Shown here one piece after another: positions 9,241 to 18,159 of a stretch of DNA of 64,000 nucleotides. The notes under the pieces are model-generated. The model was not told the DNA's origin. It searched no databases and saw only the letters and a program-made list of their open reading frames with translations. Position 1 is the first letter of the stretch. The number at the start of each line of letters is the position of its first letter. The position numbers and the translations under genes were made by a program. This DNA comes from Streptomyces sp. NBC_01298 (GTDB lineage: Bacteria; Actinomycetota; Actinomycetes; Streptomycetales; Streptomycetaceae). The stretch is from the NCBI RefSeq assembly GCF_035978755.1, contig NZ_CP108414.1, positions 1,984,001-2,048,000 on the forward strand, written 5' to 3'.

Positions 9241-10469
9241 CGGGCCTGCAGATGAAGGACCGTCAGATGAAGGACCGGCCGAAGACGACGCCTCGCACCC
9301 GCCTGCGCGTCATGGACCTGCTGCGCCTGGGCATGATCGGGCCGCGCACCCGCCCCCTGCGCACCGCGCTGTCCGCGCTGGGCATCTCGCTGGGCATCGC
9401 CGCCGTGGTCGCGGTCACCGGCATCTCGAACTCCAACCAGCAGCACCTGCTGGCACGGCTGGACCAGCTCGGCTCCAACCTGATCACCGTGGCCCCCGGC
9501 AAGGGGCCCGACCAGCAGCCGGTACCGCTCCCGCTCACCGCGGAGAAGATGCTCTCCGCCATCGCGCCCGTGCAGCGGACCACCGCCACCGGGGCCACCA
9601 AGGCCCAGGTGTACCGCAACGACCTGGTACCGGTGCAGCAGACCGCCAGCCTCACCGTGCTGGCCGCGCGCCTCGACCTGCTGGAGGTGCTGCGCGCCGA
9701 ACTGCACAGCGGGCGCTGGCTGGACGCCGCGAGCGAGAACCTCCCGGTGACCGTGCTCGGCGGCCAGGCCGCCCAGCGCCTGGGCGTCACCGGACCGGGC
9801 GAGCGGGTGTGGCTGGGCGGCGAGTGGTACCAGGTCCTCGGCATCCTCGCCCCGAACGAACTCGCCCCCGAACTCGGCACGTCGGCCTTGGTCGGCTGGC
9901 CCCGGGCCGTCGCCCACCTGGGCGCCGACGGCAGCGCAGCGACCGTCTACCTGCGGTCGCACTCCGCACGCGTCCCGCAGGTCCAGGCGGTGGCCGCGGC
10001 CACCGCGAACCCCGGCAGCCCGACCATGGTCGCGGTGAGCCGGCCCTCCGACCTCCTGCTGGCCCGCACCGAGACGGAGAACAGCCTCAACGCGCTTGTA
10101 CTCGTCCTGGCCGGCGTGGCGTTGCTGGTGGGGGGCGTCGGGATCGCCAACACCATGGTCGTCGGCGTGATGGAACGCCGCGGCGAGATCGGGCTGCGCC
10201 GCGCCCTGGGTGCCCGGGGCGGCCAGATCGCGGCGCAGTTCCTGCTGGAGGCCGTGCTGATGGGCTTCATCGGCGGAATCGGCGGCCTGCTCCTCGGCAG
10301 CCTGACCGTGTACGGCTACGCGCTGGTGCAGGGCTGGCCGGCGGCCATCCCGCTCTACACGCTCGTCGCCGGCCCCTCGGTCTCGGTGGTGGTGGCCGCG
10401 CTCGCCGGGCTCCATCCCGCGCTGCGGGCCGCCCGGGCCTCCCCCACGGACGCCCTGCGTTCGGCGTGA
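9237..10469 (+). CDS. MacB/FtsX-type ABC permease
   Basis: This is a 410-residue permease with an N-terminal membrane helix (RTALSALGISLGIAAVVAV), a large extracytoplasmic MacB_PCD-like domain (residues ~60-270) and three C-terminal helices of the FtsX fold, with the conserved ERRGEIGLRRALGA stretch between them. It overlaps the ATPase gene by ATGA. It completes a lipoprotein-adaptor-ATPase-permease exporter. Similar operons beside a two-component system often confer resistance to antimicrobial peptides; that is inference here. Confidence 0.93.
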   Translation: MTGLQMKDRQMKDRPKTTPRTRLRVMDLLRLGMIGPRTRPLRTALSALGISLGIAAVVAVTGISNSNQQHLLARLDQLGSNLITVAPGKGPDQQPVPLPLTAEKMLSAIAPVQRTTATGATKAQVYRNDLVPVQQTASLTVLAARLDLLEVLRAELHSGRWLDAASENLPVTVLGGQAAQRLGVTGPGERVWLGGEWYQVLGILAPNELAPELGTSALVGWPRAVAHLGADGSAATVYLRSHSARVPQVQAVAAATANPGSPTMVAVSRPSDLLLARTETENSLNALVLVLAGVALLVGGVGIANTMVVGVMERRGEIGLRRALGARGGQIAAQFLLEAVLMGFIGGIGGLLLGSLTVYGYALVQGWPAAIPLYTLVAGPSVSVVVAALAGLHPALRAARASPTDALRSA

Positions 10470-10572
10470 CGCCCTCTGATCCGCACGGGCCGGCGGGTGG
10501 CTTCGCCGGACGAGTGCGCAGGTCCGGGATAGGGTGCCGCCGACGGACGTACACGGGTGGGCGGGGCGGTAC

Positions 10573-12972
10573 ATGACACTGCGGGACGGGGATCCGCGGG
10601 CGATCGGCGGCTATGTCCTGATCGCCCGGCTGGGTTCCGGCGGGATGGGGACGGTGTACTCGGGGCGGGCCGCTTCGGGGCGGCTCGTCGCGGTCAAGCT
10701 GGTGCACCAGCAGTTCGCCGACGACCCGGAGTTCCGGACCCGGTTCCGGCAGGAGGTGGCGGCCGCCCGGCGGGTGAGCGGCGCCTTCACCGCCGCGGTG
10801 GTGGACGCCGACCCCGACGCGGAGCGGCCCTGGATGGCCACCCAGCTGGTGCCGGGACGGACCCTGGGCGCGCGGGTGAAGGCGGACGGGCCGCTGCGCG
10901 GGAGCGCGCTCCGCGTCCTCGCGCTGGGACTGGTGGAGGCGCTGCGCGAGCTGCACACCACCGGGGTGATCCACCGCGACCTGAAGCCGGACAACGTCAT
11001 GCTGACGGACGACGGGCCGCGGGTCATCGACTTCGGGATCTCGCGGGCGGCGGGTCAGCAGACGCTGACCTCGACCGGGCAGATCCTGGGGACGCCGCCG
11101 TACATGTCGCCGGAGCAGTTGTCGGCTCCGGCGCGGGTGCGGGCCTCGTCGGACGTGTTCTCGCTGGGGTCGGTGCTGGTGTTCGCCGCGACCGGACGGG
11201 GGCCCTTCGACGCGGAGTCGCACTACATGACGGCCTACCGCGTGGTGTCGGACGCGCCGGACATCACGGGGCTGGCCGACGCCCTACGGGACGTGGTCGG
11301 GGCGTGCCTCTCCAAGGAGGCGGCCGACCGGCCGGGACCGGACGAGCTGCTGGCCGTGCTGGCGCGGATCCCGGCGGCCGACTGGGAGAACCCGGTCCGC
11401 GAGGCGGGCGACCCGGGCGAGGAGACCCGTAGGCCGGTCGAGACGCCGGTCGAGGAGCCGGTCGAGGACACCGCCGGGGCGCTCACCCGGCGGTCCGGGC
11501 CGCCGACCGGCCCCGCCGGGGACGCGGCGGCGGCCGTAGGGCCCCGGCGGCCGCGCGGGCCCCGTAGGCCCCGTAGGCCCCGCAGGCGCGTCCTGCTCGC
11601 CGCGGCGCTCGCGGCTTCGCTGCTGACGGGCGGCGGGGTCTACCTGCGGCTCTCCCCGCCGGCCGGCGGTTCGCGGGACGACGCGAAGGCCCCCGAATCC
11701 TCCGCTGGATCCTCCGGGAACCCCGGCGGGGGCACCCGTACGCCCTCCCCGCAGGCGGTCACCGGCGCCCTCGCCCCGTACGTGGCAACCGAGGGCGGCA
11801 GCCCGGGTGGCGGCCGCGCCTACGCGGACGGGCCCGCCCGGCGCCCCGCCGGGTGGCGGGCCTGGAACGGCGGCGACCAGATGGGGTCCTGCGTGTACGC
11901 GGAATCCTCGCTGGTGTGCACCGCCCTCCGGCGCGACAAGGAAGTGCCGGGCGACGTGCTCAGCCGGTTCGACGCGGCCACCGGCGAACTGCTGTGGGGA
12001 CAGCTGCTGGAAGGCGCCGCGGACGGGCAGGCGCCGATGGTGGCCCCGGGAGCGACCGCCGGAACCCACACGGTGATCGCGCTCGACAGCAGGGGGTTCA
12101 CCGCGCTGGACCTCGAAGAGGGCACCCCCCGGTGGGAGTTCCCCACCAAGGAGAAGCTGCGGCGGCCGGTGCTGGACGCCGACGGCAGCAGGGTCTTCGC
12201 GGTCTCCGCGTCGGGCAGGGTCACCGCGCTGGAGACCCGGTACGGGAAGGTCCTGTGGCAGCAGGAGGTGTCCGGTTCGGACGACGGCTATCCGGCGCTG
12301 CGCGTCGACGGGGACCGGGTGTACGTCCAAGGACGGTCGCAGAGCGCCGACATGGGCTTCGAGAGCTTCGTGACGGCCCTCGACGGGGCCACGGGGAAGA
12401 AGCTGCCGTTCGGGACCTCCCAGGACGGCACCCGCTTCACGATGCCCGGGAGCTGCGAGACGCGCGGGCTGACGCTGGGCCGCGACGAGAGCGAGGCGAC
12501 CGTCTTCCTGTGCAACAAGGAGAACGGGGCCGGGGTCCTGCGCGGTGAGCCGGCCCGGCGGCGCGGCGCGGACCTCCCGTACGCCGGCACCACGCTGTCC
12601 GGACCGGCCGTGGCCGGGGACAAGGTGTACCTGATGGCGACCGCCTCGGGCGGCGAGCCGGGGTTCATGGAGCTCAACCAGGAGTCCGGCGGCGCCGTGT
12701 GGCGGGTTCCGCTGGCGCAGGAGTGCACGGACCCGGAGCGCCCGGAGGCCGCGAACGCGGTGGTGGTGACCGACGGGCTGGCGTACGTACGGTGCCGGAC
12801 CTCGGGGGTGGTCATCGACCTGGTCTCCCACGAGCGGACCGGCCGGTTCACCGTCCCGGGCGGCGGCGTCCGCTCCGGGGCCGACGACCCGTTCGGCTTC
12901 CTGGTGGTGGGCGGGATCGTCTTCACCCCGACCGCCAAGGGATGGTCCTCCGTGGAACCCTCCCCCGTCTAG
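10573..12972 (+). CDS. Membrane Ser/Thr protein kinase with extracellular PQQ-like propeller
   Basis: The 799-residue product is a Hanks-type (PknB-like) kinase. It has a glycine loop GSGGMGTVY, the ATP Lys in VAVKLV, HRDLKPDN, DFGIS and the P+1 region PPYMSPEQL, then an Arg/Pro-rich juxtamembrane stretch, one transmembrane helix near residues 350-370, and an extracellular domain with PQQ-type beta-propeller repeats (DAATGELLW, DLEEGTPRW, ETRYGKVLW, NQESGGAVW). The ATG at 10573 is chosen as closest to the kinase fold; the frame is open to a GTG at 10534. The stop codon TAG lies inside the CTAG target of the downstream insertion element, yet the reading frame is intact. Confidence 0.9.
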   Translation: MTLRDGDPRAIGGYVLIARLGSGGMGTVYSGRAASGRLVAVKLVHQQFADDPEFRTRFRQEVAAARRVSGAFTAAVVDADPDAERPWMATQLVPGRTLGARVKADGPLRGSALRVLALGLVEALRELHTTGVIHRDLKPDNVMLTDDGPRVIDFGISRAAGQQTLTSTGQILGTPPYMSPEQLSAPARVRASSDVFSLGSVLVFAATGRGPFDAESHYMTAYRVVSDAPDITGLADALRDVVGACLSKEAADRPGPDELLAVLARIPAADWENPVREAGDPGEETRRPVETPVEEPVEDTAGALTRRSGPPTGPAGDAAAAVGPRRPRGPRRPRRPRRRVLLAAALAASLLTGGGVYLRLSPPAGGSRDDAKAPESSAGSSGNPGGGTRTPSPQAVTGALAPYVATEGGSPGGGRAYADGPARRPAGWRAWNGGDQMGSCVYAESSLVCTALRRDKEVPGDVLSRFDAATGELLWGQLLEGAADGQAPMVAPGATAGTHTVIALDSRGFTALDLEEGTPRWEFPTKEKLRRPVLDADGSRVFAVSASGRVTALETRYGKVLWQQEVSGSDDGYPALRVDGDRVYVQGRSQSADMGFESFVTALDGATGKKLPFGTSQDGTRFTMPGSCETRGLTLGRDESEATVFLCNKENGAGVLRGEPARRRGADLPYAGTTLSGPAVAGDKVYLMATASGGEPGFMELNQESGGAVWRVPLAQECTDPERPEAANAVVVTDGLAYVRCRTSGVVIDLVSHERTGRFTVPGGGVRSGADDPFGFLVVGGIVFTPTAKGWSSVEPSPV

Positions 12973-14060
12973 TGACCTGAGTCAGAGATTCGGTGGCAGT
13001 AGGCGGCGACTTTGTCGAGGATCTCGTCGGCTGTCTTCGTCCAGAGGAAGGGCTTGGGCTGGTCGTTCCAGTCGGCCAGCCATGAACGGATGTCGCGCTC
13101 GAGAGCCTGGACGGAGCGGTGGACTCCACGCTTGAGCTTCTTCTGGGTGAGCTCGGCGAACCACCGCTCCACCAGGTTCAGCCACGACGCACTCGTCGGT
13201 GTGAAGTGCAGGTGGAACCGCGGGTGTGCCAGCAGCCATTTCTTGATGTCCGGCGTCTTGTGGGTCGCATAGTTGTCGAGGATCAGATGGATCTGAAGAT
13301 CCGCCGGCACTTCTTTGTCGATCTTGGCCAGGAACTTCTTGAACTCGGCGGCCCGGTGGCGGCGGTGGAGAGACCCGATGACCTTGCCGGTGGCGACCTC
13401 CAGGGCCGCGAAGAGGGTGGTTGTGCCGGCGCGGATGTAGTCGTGACTGCGGCGCTCTGGAACGCCAGGCATCATCGGCAGGACCGGCTGGGACCGGTCC
13501 AGGGCCTGGATCTGCGACTTCTCATCCACGCAGAGGACCAGAGCCTTCTCCGGCGGGTCCAGGTAGAGGCCGACCACGTCGCGGACCTTGTCGATGAACA
13601 GCGGGTCCGTCGACAGCTTGAACGTCTGCGAACGATGCGGAGCCAGCGCGAACGCCCGCCAGATCCTTGAGACGGTCGACTGCGACATTCCCGTGGCCGC
13701 GGCCATCGACCTCGTCGACCAGTGCGTCGCGTTCTTCGGCGTCTCTTCCAGTGTTTTGACGATCACCCGCTCGACATCAGCGTCGGTGATCTTCCGCGGG
13801 ACACCCGGCCGCGGCTCGTCGCCCAGCCCGTCCAGGCCGTGCTCCAGAAACCGCCGCCGCCAGGTGCGGACCGTGTCCGGCGCGATCCCAAGCCGCCGCG
13901 AAACTTCCATCACCCAATGCCCGCCCGCGCACTCCAGCACGATCCGCGACCGCTGAGCCAGAGCCTGAGCTGTCGAACGACGACGTAACCAGCCCTCCAG
14001 CACAGCACGCTGGGCATCAGTCACCGACAACGGCGGAATCTTCGGACCGGGACGACTCAT
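12969..14060 (-). CDS. IS630 family DDE transposase
   Basis: The 363-residue transposase has N-terminal helix-turn-helix motifs (residues ~20-150, with SRRLGIAPDTVRTWRRRF) and a DDE catalytic core: Asp in LVLCVDEKSQ, Asp in LILDNYATHK and Glu in NLVERWFAELT. It cuts and pastes at TA dinucleotides. Its TAG stop is completed by host DNA: the last codon of the element is CAC, and TAG comes from the target CTAG. The frame is intact, so the enzyme may be active. Confidence 0.95.
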   Translation of the reverse strand: MSRPGPKIPPLSVTDAQRAVLEGWLRRRSTAQALAQRSRIVLECAGGHWVMEVSRRLGIAPDTVRTWRRRFLEHGLDGLGDEPRPGVPRKITDADVERVIVKTLEETPKNATHWSTRSMAAATGMSQSTVSRIWRAFALAPHRSQTFKLSTDPLFIDKVRDVVGLYLDPPEKALVLCVDEKSQIQALDRSQPVLPMMPGVPERRSHDYIRAGTTTLFAALEVATGKVIGSLHRRHRAAEFKKFLAKIDKEVPADLQIHLILDNYATHKTPDIKKWLLAHPRFHLHFTPTSASWLNLVERWFAELTQKKLKRGVHRSVQALERDIRSWLADWNDQPKPFLWTKTADEILDKVAAYCHRISDSGH

Positions 14061-14094
14061 GCCGAACTAACGACAAACCTCAGACTCAGGTCAC
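12972..14094 (-). mobile_element. IS630-family insertion sequence (1123 bp)
   Basis: The element is bounded by a TA duplication (12970-12971 and 14095-14096), the hallmark of IS630/Tc1-mariner insertion, inside a CTAG site. Terminal inverted repeats begin GTGACCTGAGTC at both ends and match at about 18 of 21 positions. One transposase gene fills the interior. Sequence is intact at both ends, so the insertion looks recent. Confidence 0.93.
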
Positions 14095-14096
14095 TA

Positions 14097-14259
14097 GGTC
14101 GTCTCTTTCGGATCTTGTCGGCCGAGTCCGCGGCGTCTGGTGCCGTGCCTGGGCGTGCTGTCGGGGCGCTCGCGTGCTGGGTGTACGTGGTCGCCTCGGC
14201 AGTGCGGCCAGGCGCGGTGCCAGGCGTCGCGGGCCCGGCAAGATCCGAAAGAGACGGCC
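14097..14259. mobile_element. 163-bp foldback element (MITE-like) flanked by TA
   Basis: Terminal arms GGTCGTCTCTTTCGGATCTT (14097 on) and its near-complement ending 14259 match with about two differences over 24 bases. Complementarity continues inward, so most of the element could fold as one long hairpin; many mismatches are C/T or G/A and would pair as G-U in RNA. TA lies on both sides (14095-14096, 14260-14261), within CTAG. It has no coding capacity. It lies between convergent genes and could also act as a two-way terminator. Confidence 0.8.
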
Positions 14260-14375
14260 TAGGGGTGTCGTGCGGCGCGAGGACCGGAACGGCGGGGTGG
14301 GGCCGTCGCGGTGGAGGGGCCCCGGTGCCGGGGAAGGCGAGGCCGCCCTCCCCGGCACCAGGTCCGCCGCGTGCG

Positions 14376-15962
14376 TCAGTTGACGTTGACGGCCTTCCAA
14401 GCCGCCGTCACCTGCTGGTATTCGGCGCCCGTCGTGCCGTAGAGGTCGGCCGTGGCCTGCAGGGTCGCGGTGCGCGCTCCCGCGTAGTTGGTGGTCGACG
14501 TCATGTAGGTCGAGAGGGCCTTGTACCAGATCTTGTACGCCTTGACGCGGCCGATGCCCGTGACCGTCGAGCCGTTGCTGGTCGGCGAGTTGTAGGAGAC
14601 GCCGTTGATCGTCTTGGCGCCGCTGCCCTCCGAGAGGAGGTAGAAGAAGTGGTTCGCGACGCCCGAGGAGTTGTGGACGTCGAGCCGGCCCACCGTCTTC
14701 GACCAGGAGTCGGCGGAGGCGCCGTCCTTGCTCGGCTTGTCCATGTAGCGCAGCGGGGTGCCGTTGCCACGGATGTCGATCTTCTCGCCGATAAGGTAAT
14801 CGCCGATGTCCGAGGAGTTGTTGGCGAAGAACTCCACCGAGGTGCCGAAGATGTCACTGGTGGCCTCGTTGAGACCGCCCGACTCGCGGCTGTAGTTGAG
14901 CTTCGCGGTGGCGGCGGTCAGGCCATGGCTCATCTCGTGGCCGGCCACGTCCAGCGAGGTGAGGGGCTTGAGGTTGTTGGCGCCGTCGCCGTAGGTCATG
15001 CAGAAGCAGCTGTCGGACCAGAAGGCGTTGACGTAGGCGTTGCCGTAGTGGACGCGCGAGTACGCGGCCCTGCCGTCGCCGGCTATGCCGTTGCGGCCGA
15101 GCTCCGCCTGGTAGAAGTCCCAGGTCACGGCTGCGCCGTAGTGCGCGTCGACGGCGGCGGTCTGGCGGTTGGACGGGGTGCCGTCGCCCCACTTGTCGTC
15201 GGCGTCGGTGAAGAGGGTGCCGGTGGCGGTGGAGGTGGCGCCGTTCAGGTCGTAGGTCTTGTGGCCGCCGCGGGCCGCGTCGGTGAGGCTGTAGGACGAT
15301 CCGCTCAGGGTGGTGCCGAGGGTGACGCCGCCCGAGTACTCGCTGGCACCGGTGCCGGTTTCGATGGCCTCGTAGGAGTAGAGCTCGGCGCCGCTGGCGG
15401 CGTCCGTGATGACGTGGCGCTCGCTCGGCGTGCCGTCGGTCCGGGTGCCGGTGAGGACGGACTCGTAGGCGAAGACCGGCTTGCCGGTGGCCGCCCAGAC
15501 GACCTCGCGGGCACCGGCGGGGGCCGCCTTCAGGGTGCGGGCGCCGGCCGGGGCCACCGAAGCCTCGGTGCCCTTGGTGGTCTTGCGGCTGCCGTCCTTC
15601 TTCTGATGGACCACCAGGTCACCGCCGAGTACGGGCAGTCCGGCGTAGGTGCGCTCGTACCGGGTGTGGACCGTGCCGTCCGCATCCTTGATCACGTCGC
15701 GCGCCACGAGGCGCTCCCCGCCGGAGAGGCCGATGGCGCGGGCGGTGTCGGCCGACGCCGACTGGGCGGCCGATATCGCCTGGGCGCGGGCGCCGGACGA
15801 CAGGGTGACCGCGGTGGCTCCCGCCTCGCGCTCCGCCGACGCGTTGGCCGCGCCGCCCTGGGCGATGATGGCGACCATCGCCGCCGAGGCGACGAAGGCG
15901 GTGGCGCGCAGCGCTCGGGTACGACTGCGGGGGGCGGGGGTTGAGGACATGGGGTGGGTCAC
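14376..15962 (-). CDS. Secreted M4 (thermolysin-like) neutral metalloprotease
   Basis: The 528-residue preproenzyme has a signal peptide (basic start, then a hydrophobic run ending ANASA), a propeptide with FTP/PepSY-like features (residues ~45-210), then the M4 catalytic domain. The zinc site HEMSH sits in VAGHEMSHGLT with the third ligand in GGLNEATSD, and a C-terminal helical lobe with a catalytic His near VDVHNSSG follows. GTG 15962 is chosen because AAGGAG lies five bases upstream; ATG 15950 is the alternative. It digests extracellular protein. It is downstream of, but separated by a terminator from, another metalloprotease gene. Confidence 0.93.
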   Translation of the reverse strand: MTHPMSSTPAPRSRTRALRATAFVASAAMVAIIAQGGAANASAEREAGATAVTLSSGARAQAISAAQSASADTARAIGLSGGERLVARDVIKDADGTVHTRYERTYAGLPVLGGDLVVHQKKDGSRKTTKGTEASVAPAGARTLKAAPAGAREVVWAATGKPVFAYESVLTGTRTDGTPSERHVITDAASGAELYSYEAIETGTGASEYSGGVTLGTTLSGSSYSLTDAARGGHKTYDLNGATSTATGTLFTDADDKWGDGTPSNRQTAAVDAHYGAAVTWDFYQAELGRNGIAGDGRAAYSRVHYGNAYVNAFWSDSCFCMTYGDGANNLKPLTSLDVAGHEMSHGLTAATAKLNYSRESGGLNEATSDIFGTSVEFFANNSSDIGDYLIGEKIDIRGNGTPLRYMDKPSKDGASADSWSKTVGRLDVHNSSGVANHFFYLLSEGSGAKTINGVSYNSPTSNGSTVTGIGRVKAYKIWYKALSTYMTSTTNYAGARTATLQATADLYGTTGAEYQQVTAAWKAVNVN

Positions 15963-16078
15963 TCTCTCTCCTTGGTTGCCGTGAGGGGGACGGCTGCGAG
16001 AGTGCCAGGAAAGAGAGCATGAATGACAGGTACGCAACAAGAATTTGACCAGGCGTTGTCCGAAGAGCGGTATCTGAC

Positions 16079-16093
16079 GTCCGCTCAGCGGAC
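16079..16093. promoter_or_regulatory. Palindrome upstream of the M4 protease
   Basis: GTCCGCT-C-AGCGGAC is a perfect 7-bp inverted repeat about 115 bases upstream of the M4 start. It is a plausible operator for a dimeric regulator; nothing shows which one. Confidence 0.35.
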
Positions 16094-16114
16094 CAAAACG
16101 GATCATTACGCTCA

Positions 16115-16140
16115 CCCCCGGCGGCTGGTGCCGCCGGGGG
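16115..16140 (-). terminator. Terminator after the M36-like protease
   Basis: Perfect 11-bp arms CCCCCGGCGGC and complement with a 4-base loop lie 28 bases beyond the stop of the minus-strand gene ending at 16168. They should separate its transcription from the M4 gene. Confidence 0.7.
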
Positions 16141-16167
16141 CGGACGCGGGCGGCACCAGGGGCCGGG

Positions 16168-17214
16168 CTACGCGATGCCGGGGATCTGGCGGTCGGCGAA
16201 CGCCTTGCGGACGGCGTCCGCGACGCCGGTCCCGTACATGCTCCGAGCCGTGGCGATCGTGGTGAGCGCGGCGTCCCGGAAGCTGGTGTCGGGGGCGAAG
16301 CCGAACTGCGCGTTGACGATGATGCGGTCGGCCGTCCTCGCGCCCAGGGCCTTGCGGACGTCGAAGAGGGCGCGGGACCAGATCTCGCCGTCCGCGTGTA
16401 CCTCGCCGGTGCGGTCCGTGTAGACCTTGCCGCCGTCGATGCGGCGCAGGCAATGCGGGGCCGCGGTGTAGCCGACCGAGTCCCAGTCGGCCACGCACGC
16501 GGGGTCCGCCGCGCGCGGCCAGCCGCGGACGGCGGAGGCGTTCTCGCCGACCGAGACGGCCAGGTAGTCGCCGAAGGCCTCGCCTATGGCCCCGGCCTCC
16601 GGGGAGGTGCCGAAGCCCGGGACCTGCGCGTTGTGCACCGCGTGCCCGTATTCGTGGACGATGACCTCCGCGTCCTCGGCGTCGTCGACGCCGCCCTTGC
16701 CGAAGCGGATCTCGGCCTTCTTGTCGGTGAAGAAGGAGTTGTCGGCGCCCCACTGGTTGATGCGGACGGGCTGCGCCCGGTCGTTGGCTCCGGGCAGTTC
16801 GCCGCCGAAGCCCAGGCCTTGCAGGTACTCCTGCGCCTCGTTGACCCAGAAGTAGGCCATGACCTGCTCGAACTGGTCGTCGGCGCGGGTGTAGCGGCCG
16901 GCGTCCAGGGCGGTCGCGGGCGCGCCCGTCTCGGACCGGATGTACGCCCACCGGCCGGAGAGGCCGCCACTGGCGTCCAGGTTGCGCAACACGGCCGAGG
17001 CGTAGGCGGAGTCGGGTACGGCGCCCGCCGAATCCTTGGCGTCGACGAGCATCTGATCGCCGGTGGACTGGACCGGGTTGACCATGAAGACGCGGCCCCG
17101 GGGCAGCCCCGACGCGGACGCCGAGGCGTCGGCCGAGGCCGGTACGGCGAGGCCGAGCAGGGTCAGTGACGCGATCACGGCAGCGGTACGGCCGCGGGAG
17201 GTACGGCGGGGCAT
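16168..17214 (-). CDS. Secreted gluzincin metalloprotease (M4/M36-like)
   Basis: The 348-residue product has a signal peptide (Arg-rich start, hydrophobic core ending VPASADASA) and a compact zinc-protease domain. HEYGH in VIVHEYGHAVHNAQ gives two His ligands and the catalytic Glu. The third ligand is in EAGAIGEAFGDY, which is closer to M36/fungalysin than to classic M4. It lacks the long propeptide of the neighbouring M4 enzyme. ATG 17214 is preferred because AGGAGG sits six bases upstream; ATG 17220 directly touches it. It is divergent from the sigma factor gene. A secreted protease, possibly processed by another protease. Confidence 0.85.
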   Translation of the reverse strand: MPRRTSRGRTAAVIASLTLLGLAVPASADASASASGLPRGRVFMVNPVQSTGDQMLVDAKDSAGAVPDSAYASAVLRNLDASGGLSGRWAYIRSETGAPATALDAGRYTRADDQFEQVMAYFWVNEAQEYLQGLGFGGELPGANDRAQPVRINQWGADNSFFTDKKAEIRFGKGGVDDAEDAEVIVHEYGHAVHNAQVPGFGTSPEAGAIGEAFGDYLAVSVGENASAVRGWPRAADPACVADWDSVGYTAAPHCLRRIDGGKVYTDRTGEVHADGEIWSRALFDVRKALGARTADRIIVNAQFGFAPDTSFRDAALTTIATARSMYGTGVADAVRKAFADRQIPGIA

Positions 17215-17424
17215 GGACATCCTCCTGTGAGGGACGTGTGGTGCCGGAAGAACGTGCGTGGTGAGGTGCGGACGCGATCCTTGCTCAATGCCCCCGACTT
17301 TGACCAGCCCCGCAGCGAGCCGACCGATCCGCCGGCCGGGCGGCGGGGCGGCGATCCGTCGGCGGCCCGTCGCCGGGCGTCGGCGGTCCACCGGCCGGGG
17401 TGAGACCTCGGGCCCGGGTGGCGC

Positions 17425-18159
17425 ATGATGTCCCGCGTGCACAGTGCGGAGGATTTCGGCGGAGCCGACAGCGGAGCGGGCATACCGGGGACACGGCCCG
17501 CCCCGGAGGACATGACGGGCGCCGTCCGGGCGGCGCAGCAGGGTGACGAAGCGGCCTTCCAGTCGCTGTTCCGCGCGGTGCAGCCCGTGCTCCTGCGCTA
17601 CCTGACCGTCCTGGTCGGCGAGGACGCGGAGGACGTGGCGTCCGAGGCCTGGCTCCAGATAGCGCGGGACCTGGGCTCCTTCAGCGGAGACTTCGACGGG
17701 TTCCGCGGCTGGGTGTCGACCATCGGCCGGAACCGGGCCATGGACCTGCTGCGGCGCCGTCGACGCAGGCCGGCCGTTTCCGTACCGGTCGAGTACCTGC
17801 ACGACCGGGCGGCCGTGGAGGACACCGAGGGGGCCGCGCTGGCCACGATGGGGACGGGTGCGGCGCTCGCGCTGATCTCCCTCCTGCCCCGCGACCAGGC
17901 GGAGGCGGTCCTGCTGCGGGTGGTCATGGACCTGGACGCGGAGAGCGCCGCGCGGGTGCTGGGGAAGCGGGCCGGAGCGGTACGGATGGCATCGCACCGC
18001 GGGCTGCGCAAGCTCGCCAAACTGCTCGACCAGCAGGGGGCGGGTGCCACAACGGGCAGGGGCATACCGGGCGAACCGGCCGATCCCCGGCGGCCCGAAA
18101 GAACTTCCGCCCCAGGAGTGACACCGACGACGGCTCCGACGCTGAAGGGCACGAAATGA
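17425..18159 (+). CDS. ECF-type RNA polymerase sigma factor
   Basis: This 244-residue sigma factor has region 2 (residues ~30-115, with DEAAFQSLFRAV, EDVASEAWLQI and FRGWVSTIGRNRAMDLLRRR) and region 4 helix-turn-helix (residues ~150-205, ISLLPRDQAEAVLLRVV...AVRMASHRGLRKL). A Pro-rich tail follows. It overlaps the next gene by ATGA, so the downstream membrane protein is its likely anti-sigma partner. The start is the first of two tandem ATG codons. It probably directs an envelope or surface-polysaccharide regulon, as the genes downstream suggest. Confidence 0.9.
   Translation: MMSRVHSAEDFGGADSGAGIPGTRPAPEDMTGAVRAAQQGDEAAFQSLFRAVQPVLLRYLTVLVGEDAEDVASEAWLQIARDLGSFSGDFDGFRGWVSTIGRNRAMDLLRRRRRRPAVSVPVEYLHDRAAVEDTEGAALATMGTGAALALISLLPRDQAEAVLLRVVMDLDAESAARVLGKRAGAVRMASHRGLRKLAKLLDQQGAGATTGRGIPGEPADPRRPERTSAPGVTPTTAPTLKGTK

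Noticed and set aside
14115..15944. Long plus-strand open frame across the M4 protease gene
   Set aside because: It is the complement of a well-supported protease with signal peptide and HExxH, and it also crosses the foldback element.
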